Source: Deltaproteobacteria bacterium RBG_16_54_18 (GTDB taxonomy: Bacteria > Desulfobacterota > B13-G15 > RBG-16-54-18). Taken from it: a DNA stretch of 7,246 nt. Shown here piece by piece: positions 1 through 6,432 of the stretch. The position numbers and the translations under genes were made by a program. Where the stretch lies: NCBI GenBank assembly GCA_001797935.1, contig MGQT01000048.1, positions 1,314 through 8,559 on the forward strand. Direction: 5' to 3'. The notes beneath the pieces were generated by a model. It was not told the origin of the DNA, did not search any database, and saw only the letters and a list, made by a program, of their open reading frames with translations. Every line of letters begins with the position of its first letter. Position 1 is the stretch's first letter.

Positions 1-1
1 G

Positions 2-961
2 GGAGAAGGCAGGCTCAAGGATTTGGTCATCAAGGGGCTGCAATCAGGCGCCACCGTCATCTGCTTTGACCAGGAACTCACGGCTGCCCAGGCCAACGCC
101 ATCGCGGAGCAGACAGATTTAAAGGTCATCGACCGTACCCAGTTGATCCTCGACATCTTTGCCAAACGGGCGCACAGCCGCGACGGCAAGGTCAGGGTGG
201 AGCTGGCCCAATTGCAATACCTCCTCCCCCGGTTAACCGGAAAAGGGATCTTTATGTCCCGCCTGATGGGCGGCATCGGCGGCAGGGGCCCGGGCGAGAC
301 CAAGCTGGAGATCGACCGCCGGAGGATCAAGGACCGAATTCATCGCCTGGAAAAGGAACTGGACCACCTGGGAAAAGGCGGCTGGCAGCGGCGCGCGAAA
401 AGGCGCAAACAGGGCCTCCCTATCTGCTCCATCGTCGGCTATACCAATGCCGGCAAATCCACCCTGCTCAATGCCCTGACCGCAAGCTGCGTCCCTGTCG
501 AAAATAAACTCTTTGCCACCCTCGATACGGCGAGCCGGCGCCTCCGGTTTCCGCGCGAGCGGGAGGTGATCATCACCGACACCGTGGGTTTTATCCGCGA
601 CCTCCCCCCTCCCCTGCTCGGCGCCTTCCGCTCCACGCTGGCAGAGCTAGAGGACGCGGACTTGTTGCTCCACGTCATCGATGTGAGCAACCCCCGGTTC
701 GAGGAACAGATGGCCGCGGTGGAGGCGCTGCTTCAGGAGCTGGAACTCGCGCAGCTTCCCCTGCTACGGGTCTTCAACAAAAAGGACCGGCTGGATGCCG
801 CTGTGGTCGAACGCATCTGCCAGCGCCTGGGAGGGGTGGCGATCTCGGCCCTGGATACCGTGACCTTCGCACCGCTGCTTGCGGAGATCGAGGGGTTGAT
901 CTGGGGCAGGAAAAGGGAAGCTGAAGCACCTCCCCTCTTCATCGAGCATGAAACGGGCTGA
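2..961 (+). CDS. hflX: GTPase HflX, 5'-truncated by the window edge
   Basis: HflX is a cytoplasmic GTPase that binds the 50S subunit and helps split or rescue stalled 70S ribosomes. The frame is open from base 2, and its first residues (GEGRLKDL) match the interior of the family's N-terminal domain, so the true start lies upstream. The TTG at 23 is not the start. In order the visible part shows the N-terminal domain, the glycine-rich GGIGGRGPGETKLEIDRRRI stretch (about 263-325), an arginine/lysine-rich linker helix, and then the G domain. The G domain has G1 GYTNAGKST (437-463), G3 DTVGFI (578-595), G4 NKKD (776-787) and G5-like SALD. All nucleotide-binding motifs look intact. About 319 residues are visible, and family members run from about 360 to over 500. 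The next gene starts 104 bp downstream and appears to be a separate unit. Identity is very secure; only the N-terminus is unknown. Confidence 0.96.
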   Translation, partial: GEGRLKDLVIKGLQSGATVICFDQELTAAQANAIAEQTDLKVIDRTQLILDIFAKRAHSRDGKVRVELAQLQYLLPRLTGKGIFMSRLMGGIGGRGPGETKLEIDRRRIKDRIHRLEKELDHLGKGGWQRRAKRRKQGLPICSIVGYTNAGKSTLLNALTASCVPVENKLFATLDTASRRLRFPREREVIITDTVGFIRDLPPPLLGAFRSTLAELEDADLLLHVIDVSNPRFEEQMAAVEALLQELELAQLPLLRVFNKKDRLDAAVVERICQRLGGVAISALDTVTFAPLLAEIEGLIWGRKREAEAPPLFIEHETG

Positions 962-981
962 TCCCTGCTGACAAAGGGGCC

Positions 982-1035
982 TTGACTTTAACGCGAATTC
1001 ATTGTTTCATACAAAACCTGAACCTCCTATAAAAT
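982..1035 (+). promoter_or_regulatory. Weak candidate promoter region for the secreted-protein gene
   Basis: TTGACT at 982-987 is a good -35-like hexamer, but the hexamer 17 bp further on (TTTCAT, 1005-1010) matches TATAAT at only 4 of 6 bases. A better -10-like TATAAA lies at 1028-1033 without a good -35 at normal spacing. The stretch is clearly AT-richer than the flanking genes. A promoter somewhere here is plausible because the preceding hflX gene is unrelated, but the exact boxes are uncertain. Confidence 0.25.
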
Positions 1036-1065
1036 AAATACGCAAAAAATCATGAGGAGAAAAAT

Positions 1066-1677
1066 ATGGTAACCGTCTATAAGAAGATTCGAATGAAAAC
1101 CCTGCTGGTTTTTTTTGTGGCGCTGGTATCGTTGTTGTGGGCTGCCAACAGCCTCGCAGGGGATGATCCTCAAGAGCGGGCCTCGCGGGAGGTCATCGCA
1201 CGCCTTGCGATGAGCGCCGAGGCCAAGGCAAAGGTGGATGCCGTCTTTACCCAGTATCAAGGCACGATAGAGGCGCGTAAAAAAGCCATGGATGAGGCAT
1301 ACAGCAAGGCCTTGGACGCACAGTTTGACAGAATAAAAAATAAGACTTCGGGAGATGACGTGAAGGCGGCAAAGGCAACATGGGACAGGGAAACCAAGCT
1401 CTATGAAACGACCATCCACGAACGTGACGGAAAGGTAAAGCAATCATTGCCTCCTGCGTTGGCCCCTAAGTTCGAACGAGGCATGAAACTCGTCACCGAA
1501 CGGGAGGGCAAATGTGAGACCGTTTTAAAGGAAAGCTTCGATAAGATGATGAAAGGCGCTACTCAGGCAGAGCGGGATAAGATACAAGCGGACGCTAACA
1601 AGAAATTCGACGCAATTTACGATGAATACGACAAAAAGCTGGACGCGGAGGTGGGCAAGGTGATTGAAAAGAAGTAG
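1066..1677 (+). CDS. Exported, charged, predominantly helical protein of unknown function
   Basis: I do not recognise a family. The N-terminus is a classical Sec signal peptide: a basic n-region (KKIRMK, residues 6-11), a hydrophobic core (TLLVFFVALVSLLWAA, 12-27), and a likely signal peptidase I site after SLA at residue 31. No lipobox cysteine is present. The mature part, about 172 residues, is rich in Lys, Glu, Asp and Ala and poor in Gly and Pro, so it should be almost all helix, perhaps coiled coil. It has one cysteine (C150). It would be periplasmic or exported and resembles small helical periplasmic chaperone-like proteins (Spy/CpxP type) only in general build. GAGGAG (1054-1059), 6 nt before the ATG at 1066, supports this start over the internal ATG at 1093. 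Sampled lines are 43-55% GC, against 68% in one sampled line of the following gene, so it may be a lineage-specific insertion. The purH homologue starts 46 bp downstream. Confidence 0.8.
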   Translation: MVTVYKKIRMKTLLVFFVALVSLLWAANSLAGDDPQERASREVIARLAMSAEAKAKVDAVFTQYQGTIEARKKAMDEAYSKALDAQFDRIKNKTSGDDVKAAKATWDRETKLYETTIHERDGKVKQSLPPALAPKFERGMKLVTEREGKCETVLKESFDKMMKGATQAERDKIQADANKKFDAIYDEYDKKLDAEVGKVIEKK

Positions 1678-1723
1678 TCCGCCCCGGCCCGGTTCAAGGA
1701 AAAATAGACTGAGGAGGTAACAA

Positions 1724-2320
1724 ATGGCAAAGATCGAGCGTGCAGTAGTGAGCGTCTCGGACAAGCAGGGATTGGGAGAATTCGTCAAGGTCCTGGCCGA
1801 TCTCAAGGTCGAGATCCTCTCCACCGGCGGCACCGCGAAGAGTCTGAGAGAGCAGGGCATTAAGGTCATCGACGTCTCCGAGTACACGGGCTTTCCGGAG
1901 ATGATGGAAGGCAGGGTCAAGACCCTCCACCCCAAGGTCCACGGCGGGATCCTGGCGGACCGGGACAAACCGGACCACATGGCGCAGATGCAAGCCCAGG
2001 GGATCAAGCGCATCGACATGGTCGTGGTAAACCTCTACCCGTTCGAGGCCACGGTGGCCAAACCCGGGTGCACGTTTGCCGAGGCCATCGAGAACATCGA
2101 CATCGGCGGCCCCTCCCTGATCCGGGCATCGGCTAAGAACCACAAGCACGTCACCGTGGTGGTCGATCCGGCGGACTACGCGCCCCTGGCCAAAGAGTTA
2201 AAAGAAAACAACGGCGTTATCTCCGCTGAGACCAACTTCAGGCTGGCGAGGAAGGCCTTCGAACACACCCACCACTACGACGGCGCCATTGCCCGGTATC
2301 TTGCGGGAGTCAAGAGATAG
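1724..2320 (+). CDS. purH: Stand-alone IMP cyclohydrolase (PurH N-terminal domain only)
   Basis: It catalyses ring closure of FAICAR to IMP, the last step of de novo purine synthesis, in the cytoplasm. The whole 198-residue product is the MGS-like cyclohydrolase domain. Visible motifs are VSDKQGL (11-17), STGGTAKSL (33-41), GRVKTLHPKVHGGIL (63-77), NLYPF (103-107) and ENIDIGGPSLIRASAKN (123-139). R64, K66, Y105, D126 and K138 correspond, within one position, to active-site residues described for ATIC cyclohydrolase. Usual bifunctional PurH is about 510-530 residues; this one ends with TAG just after the ARKAFEHTHHYDGAIARYL helix, at the natural domain boundary. The next gene is purD, and no transformylase sequence follows in any frame. 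This looks like a genuine one-domain gene, not a frameshift. GAGGAGGT (1711-1718), 5 nt before ATG, fixes the start. purD follows after 7 bp, so co-transcription is likely. Confidence 0.93.
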   Translation: MAKIERAVVSVSDKQGLGEFVKVLADLKVEILSTGGTAKSLREQGIKVIDVSEYTGFPEMMEGRVKTLHPKVHGGILADRDKPDHMAQMQAQGIKRIDMVVVNLYPFEATVAKPGCTFAEAIENIDIGGPSLIRASAKNHKHVTVVVDPADYAPLAKELKENNGVISAETNFRLARKAFEHTHHYDGAIARYLAGVKR

Positions 2321-2327
2321 GCCAAGT

Positions 2328-3608
<1,281 letters not shown>

Positions 3609-3681
3609 ACGCATCGACAGAAAATAAAAATTTTATTGCCCCTTCTCCCCTCTAAGACTGTGACGCAATTGAAATAATTTC

Positions 3682-3715
3682 CCTCGCCCACGTTAGTGGG
3701 GAGAGGTGGGTGAGG
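3682..3715. repeat. Inverted repeat (10-bp arms, alternative inner hairpin)
   Basis: CCTCGCCCAC (3682-3691) pairs with GTGGGTGAGG (3706-3715), with one G-U position. Alternatively CCCAC (3687-3691) pairs with GTGGG (3696-3700) around a GTTA tetraloop. These two folds exclude each other. No T-run follows immediately, so it is more likely a repeat unit than a terminator. Confidence 0.6.
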
Positions 3716-3821
3716 AGCTCAATTAAAGGGCATTTAACATATTATTTTTTTTGTAACCCCTCATCTGCCGCTTTAGGGCATCCCGTAGTCCGCGATTTAT
3801 GCAAAGCGGTGCGGGACTCCA

Positions 3822-3852
3822 CCTTCTCCCCTTACAAACAAAGGGGAGAAGG
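3822..3852. repeat. Perfect 12-bp hairpin, CCTTCTCCCCTT / AAGGGGAGAAGG
   Basis: The arms 3822-3833 and 3841-3852 are perfect reverse complements around the 7-nt loop ACAAACA. The left arm shares CCTTCTCCCCT with 3641-3651, so the same module occurs at least twice as a direct copy and once inverted within about 210 bp. There is no T-run, so termination is unlikely without an accessory factor. Confidence 0.7.
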
Positions 3853-3910
3853 GATATAGGATGCTAAAATGTACTTGCGACATAGTCTCTAGGGTGAAGA
3901 TAAAGGGAGA

Positions 3911-3961
3911 CTCATCACATTTCACGGGTGATGAGATACCTGAGGTAGGGTATAGTATATA
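3911..3961 (+). promoter_or_regulatory. Hairpin plus -10-like sequence upstream of purE
   Basis: CTCATCAC (3911-3918) and GTGATGAG (3928-3935) form a perfect 8-bp stem with a 9-nt loop. It could equally be an operator-like dyad. TATAGT (3951-3956) and the overlapping TATATA (3956-3961) are -10-like, but no convincing -35 sits 16-18 bp upstream. Since purE is cut off from purD by the repeat block, a promoter here is expected. The dyad just upstream of it would suit a regulator site. Confidence 0.3.
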
Positions 3962-3999
3962 ACGTAGAAGGGGCTGGTTCTCTCAAGCTAAGGAGAAAA

Positions 4000-4497
4000 A
4001 TGGAAAAACCGTTAGTCGGCATCGTCATGGGGAGCGCATCCGATCGCGCCATAATGGAAGAGGCCGCAGGCATCCTGGAGCAATTCGGAATCCCGTATGA
4101 GATCACCGTCGCCTCGGCGCACCGCTCGCCCGAGCGCACGCGGGAATACGCCCGCACCGCCCATGACCGGGGGTTCAAGGTGATCATCGCCGGCGCCGGC
4201 GGCGCGGCGCACCTGGCCGGTTCGATTGCCGCAGAGACGGCCTTGCCCGTCATCGGCGTCCCGATCGAGAACTCGCCGCTCCAGGGGATGGATGCCCTCC
4301 TGGCCACTGTCCAGATGCCGGCCGGTGTTCCCGTTGCGACCATGGCCGTGGGCAAGGCAGGGGCAAAAAACGCCGGGGTCTTAGCCGCGCAGATCCTCTC
4401 CGTCAGCGATCCAGAGCTGCACAAGAAACTCTGGGAGTATAAAAAAGGATTGGCCCTCCAGGTAGAAGAGGCGGCGAAGAAGATCAAGAAAAAATAA
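4000..4497 (+). CDS. purE: Class I N5-carboxyaminoimidazole ribonucleotide mutase / AIR carboxylase component
   Basis: PurE forms 4-carboxy-AIR in de novo purine synthesis, in class I enzymes by moving the carboxyl group of N5-CAIR. The length of 165 residues is normal. Motifs are GSASD (11-15), the catalytic SAHRSP (39-44, His41), AGAGGAAHLAG (64-74), VPIENSPLQG (87-96), TVQMPAGVPVATMAVG (103-118) and AGAKNAGVLAAQIL (120-133). The AAHL segment is followed by A-G where E. coli has P-G. AAGGAG (3990-3995), 4 nt before ATG 4000, supports the start. The partner purK, which makes N5-CAIR from bicarbonate, is not in the window; it may be elsewhere or absent, as in organisms living at high CO2. tsaC begins 4 bp after the stop, so the two are probably co-transcribed. 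Confidence 0.96.
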   Translation: MEKPLVGIVMGSASDRAIMEEAAGILEQFGIPYEITVASAHRSPERTREYARTAHDRGFKVIIAGAGGAAHLAGSIAAETALPVIGVPIENSPLQGMDALLATVQMPAGVPVATMAVGKAGAKNAGVLAAQILSVSDPELHKKLWEYKKGLALQVEEAAKKIKKK

Positions 4498-4501
4498 GGG
4501 C

Positions 4502-5113
4502 ATGGCCGAGATCCTGCGGATAGATCCGCTTCACCCGCCGGCACGCGTGATTGCCGAGGCAAAGCGGGTCATACAGGCAGGCGGGGTGATCATCTACCCC
4601 ACCGAGACCCTGTACGGCCTGGGTGCAAACCCCTTTGACCCGGCGGTAATGGAGAGATTATACGCGATCAAGGGGCGGGGAGCAGCAAAACCCATCCCTT
4701 TTCTCATCAAGGACTATGAGATGCTGGAATCTCTGGTTGCAGAGGTTCCCCCCGTTGCCGGGGAATTGATGGAGCAGTATTGGCCCGGCCCGCTCACGCT
4801 GATCTTTAAGGCCAAGGAGGGGCTCCCTCCCGCGTTGCGGGGTAAGGATGGCACCATCGGCTTGAGGATCTCCTCTCACCCCATCGCCCAGGGGATCTGC
4901 GCGCAGCTCAGCGCTGCGCTCACGGCAACGAGCGCCAACCGATCAGGGGAAGAGGACCTCGTCGATGTTAAGCATATTGCTGCTATTTTGGGAGACCGGG
5001 TAGACCTTATCATCGACGGGGGCACCGTGTCAGGCATCGGGTCAACAGTAATCGATCTGACCGTTGCGCCCCCCAGGATTGTCAGGCAGGGGGTGATCAC
5101 AATATCTATTTAA
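4502..5113 (+). CDS. tsaC: L-threonylcarbamoyladenylate synthase (TsaC/YrdC family)
   Basis: It makes threonylcarbamoyl-AMP from threonine, ATP and bicarbonate/CO2, the first step of the t6A modification at position 37 of ANN-decoding tRNAs. The 203 residues form one YrdC domain without the C-terminal extension of Sua5. Visible motifs are YPTETLYGLG (32-41), the K-x-R...KP signature KGRGAAKP (57-64), WPGPLT (94-99), TIGLRI (118-123), TSANRSG (143-149) and GSTVID (180-185). All expected substrate-binding stretches are present. The ATG at 4502 lies 4 bp after the purE stop. TAAGGG just before it is too close for an ideal ribosome-binding site, which suggests translational coupling to purE. The short form could also be called the YciO/YrdC group, but the KxR...KP signature favours a true synthase. 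Confidence 0.94.
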   Translation: MAEILRIDPLHPPARVIAEAKRVIQAGGVIIYPTETLYGLGANPFDPAVMERLYAIKGRGAAKPIPFLIKDYEMLESLVAEVPPVAGELMEQYWPGPLTLIFKAKEGLPPALRGKDGTIGLRISSHPIAQGICAQLSAALTATSANRSGEEDLVDVKHIAAILGDRVDLIIDGGTVSGIGSTVIDLTVAPPRIVRQGVITISI

Positions 5114-5249
5114 GCAAACAAGGTTTGTCAGTGACGAAGAAGTCATGATACATTCATTAAAGAAAAAAGGGAAAGCGATCCCCTACTCCTGCTCCTTAAT
5201 TTTATATCTAAGGAAAGCAGCCGGAGCCGAAGGTGGCCCCTTGGCCAGA

Positions 5250-5285
5250 TGTCACAGAGTGACACATTCCGATATTATGTATAGA
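5250..5285 (+). promoter_or_regulatory. Inverted-repeat operator candidate overlapping a -35 box upstream of leuB
   Basis: TGTCAC (5250-5255), spacer AGA, and GTGACA (5259-5264) make a perfect 6-bp dyad. The right half, GTGACA, differs from the -35 consensus TTGACA at one base. A -10-like TATAGA (5280-5285) follows at a short 15-bp spacing. A small stem TGGCC/GGCCA (5234-5247) lies directly upstream. A repressor bound to the dyad would occlude this promoter. Transcription would begin near 5292, which leaves a leader of normal length before the ATG at 5330 but none before the ATG at 5290. Confidence 0.4.
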
Positions 5286-5289
5286 GGGG

Positions 5290-6396
5290 ATGTCGTTTTT
5301 ATACATCAGTACATCAGAAGGAGCGACACATGAAGAAGGGTATAAAATAGCGGTGCTTCCTGGCGACGGCACCGGGCCGGAGGTTGTGCAAGAGGGGGTA
5401 AAGGTCCTCCAGGCCGTTTCCTCGGTCGAGGGATTTAAGACCGAGCTCGTGGAGTATGACCTGGGGGGTGAGCGCTACTTGAAGACCGGCGAGACGCTGC
5501 CGGATACGGTCCTCGCCGAACTGCGAACCATGGACGCCATCTACCTCGGCGCCATCGGCCACCCCGACGTCAAGCCGGGGATCCTGGAAAAGGGGATCCT
5601 CCTGCGGATCAGATTCGAGCTCGATCTCTACATTAATCTCAGGCCGGTCAAGCTCTACCCCGGCGTCGATACCCCCCTTAAAAATAAAGGACCGGCGGAG
5701 ATCGATTTCGTGATCGTAAGGGAGAACACCGAGGGGCTGTATGCCGGCGCCGGCGGCGTCTTGAAGCGCGGGACCGTCGATGAAGTAGCCACCCAGGAAT
5801 CCATCAACACGTACAAGGGGGTGGAACGCTGTCTTCGCTATGCCTTTGAATTTTGTCGCCAGCGCGCCCGGGCGCGTAAACTCACTCTCTGCGGCAAGAC
5901 AAACGTCCTCACCTATGCCTTCGATCTGTGGGAGCGGGTATTTCGCCAGATGGCGACAGAATATCCCGATATCGCAATTGACTACGCCCACGTGGACGCC
6001 ACCTGCATGTGGATGGTGAAAAACCCCGAGTGGTTCGACTGCATCGTCACCGATAATATGTTCGGAGACATCATCACCGATCTCGGGGCCATGATCCAGG
6101 GGGGCATGGGGATCGCGGCAGGGGGGAATATCAATCCGCAGGGGACCTCTATGTTCGAACCCATCGGCGGCTCGGCGCCCAAGTACACGGGAAAAAATAT
6201 CATCAACCCCCTGGCCGCCATCTGCGCCTGCCAGATGATGCTCTCGCACCTCGGAGAAAAAAAGGCCGCCCAGCGGGTGGAGCGCGGCGTCATGCAGGTA
6301 TTGCAAGACCGCCTCAAGAGCCTCTCCGCGGGAGAGATGGGGTACTCGACTGCCGAAGTCGGGGATATGGTAGCCGAATATTCCGTAAAGGGCTAA
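5290..6396 (+). CDS. leuB: 3-isopropylmalate dehydrogenase-type oxidative decarboxylase; start probably disturbed by a one-base shift
   Basis: The family oxidises and decarboxylates (2R,3S)-3-isopropylmalate in leucine synthesis, in the cytoplasm as a dimer. Numbered from the ATG at 5290 (368 residues), motifs are LPGDGTGPEVV (23-33), GAIGHPDVKPGILEKGILL (87-105), substrate arginines in RFELDLYINLRP (R108, R118), R144 and Y151 in VRENTEGLYAG, catalytic K203 in CGKTNVL, D236 in HVDATCM, and the metal aspartates in DNMFGDIITDLGAM (D260, D264). LLxxR followed by LYPGVxTPL is the LeuB subtype shared with actinobacterial enzymes. The cofactor loop reads GGSAPKYTG (293-301). The first 16 residues from ATG 5290 look unlike the family, and its GAGGGG abuts the ATG. 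The well-placed ATG at 5330 is one base out of frame, so the natural product probably starts there. The rest is intact. A related isocitrate- or homoisocitrate-type substrate cannot be excluded. Confidence 0.82.
   Translation: MSFLYISTSEGATHEEGYKIAVLPGDGTGPEVVQEGVKVLQAVSSVEGFKTELVEYDLGGERYLKTGETLPDTVLAELRTMDAIYLGAIGHPDVKPGILEKGILLRIRFELDLYINLRPVKLYPGVDTPLKNKGPAEIDFVIVRENTEGLYAGAGGVLKRGTVDEVATQESINTYKGVERCLRYAFEFCRQRARARKLTLCGKTNVLTYAFDLWERVFRQMATEYPDIAIDYAHVDATCMWMVKNPEWFDCIVTDNMFGDIITDLGAMIQGGMGIAAGGNINPQGTSMFEPIGGSAPKYTGKNIINPLAAICACQMMLSHLGEKKAAQRVERGVMQVLQDRLKSLSAGEMGYSTAEVGDMVAEYSVKG
5316..5350 (+). promoter_or_regulatory. Strong ribosome-binding site and ATG, out of frame with leuB
   Basis: AGAAGGAG (5316-5323) with a 6-nt spacer precedes ATG at 5330-5332, the best initiation site near leuB. 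Its frame reads MKKGIK and then TAG (5348-5350). The leuB frame lies one base away: reading back one base on the AAAA run (5344-5347) continues straight into ATA GCG GTG CTT CCT, giving MKKGIKIAVLPGDGTGPE, a typical family start. This is either a real six-codon leader or slippage site, or the trace of a one-base deletion or sequencing error in GGG (5338-5340) or AAAA. Confidence 0.65.
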
Positions 6397-6432
6397 GGCA
6401 TAGAATAAGAAAGGCAGGACCGGGGAAGGAAA

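Larger units (their letters stand above)
3640..3853. repeat. Palindromic, MITE-like non-coding element bounded by 12-bp inverted repeats
   Basis: CCCTTCTCCCCT at 3640-3651 is the exact reverse complement of AGGGGAGAAGGG at 3842-3853, so a block of 214 bp is bounded by perfect 12-bp inverted ends. Inside are two further hairpins and an imperfect stem pairing TCCCG...CCGC (3781-3793) with GCGG...CGGGA (3806-3816). No ORF or transposase lies inside, and I see no clear target-site duplication. The pyrimidine/purine-rich palindrome style resembles dispersed intergenic repeats found in many environmental bacterial genomes. Whether this is one mobile unit or several degenerate copies cannot be told from one locus. 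Confidence 0.5.
3609..3999. other. Gene-free intergenic region between purD and purE
   Basis: I see no credible gene, tRNA or riboswitch in these 391 bp. The left end has an AT-only palindrome (AATAAAAATTTTATT, about 3623-3637). The middle holds a cluster of C/T-rich and G/A-rich inverted repeats (listed separately) and a T-run (3744-3752). The right end holds a short hairpin and the purE ribosome-binding site. None of the hairpins is followed directly by a T-run, so no classical intrinsic terminator is evident after purD. Confidence 0.7.

Noticed and set aside
1052..1072. Six-codon frame beginning ATGAGGAGA just before the secreted-protein gene
   Set aside because: It overlaps the ribosome-binding site of the real gene and most likely arises by chance from the GAGGAG sequence.
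3822..3852. Intrinsic terminator after purD
   Set aside because: The hairpin is perfect, but it has no following T-run and lies over 200 bp past the stop codon.
3609..3999. Possible tRNA, riboswitch or CRISPR in the purD-purE gap
   Set aside because: There is no cloverleaf with a T-loop motif, no purine-riboswitch core and no regularly spaced direct repeats; the repeats are inverted and irregular.
3915..4562. Reverse-strand open frame (215 codons) opposite purE
   Set aside because: The sense strand is an unmistakable purE; the antisense product is compositional noise.
5115..5127. Terminator after tsaC (CAAAC-AAG-GTTTG)
   Set aside because: The stem is only 5 bp, AT-rich, and lacks a T-run.
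5145..5333. 62-codon open frame before leuB, whose TGA overlaps ATG 5330 (ATGA)
   Set aside because: The product resembles nothing, it runs through the dyad and the candidate promoter, and its upstream AAGAAG is weak. The ATGA overlap is suggestive of coupling but is probably chance.
5314..6306. Long reverse-strand open frame (330 codons) opposite leuB
   Set aside because: It is a shadow of the GC-rich leuB codons; the sense frame carries all catalytic motifs and the antisense product has no recognisable domain.
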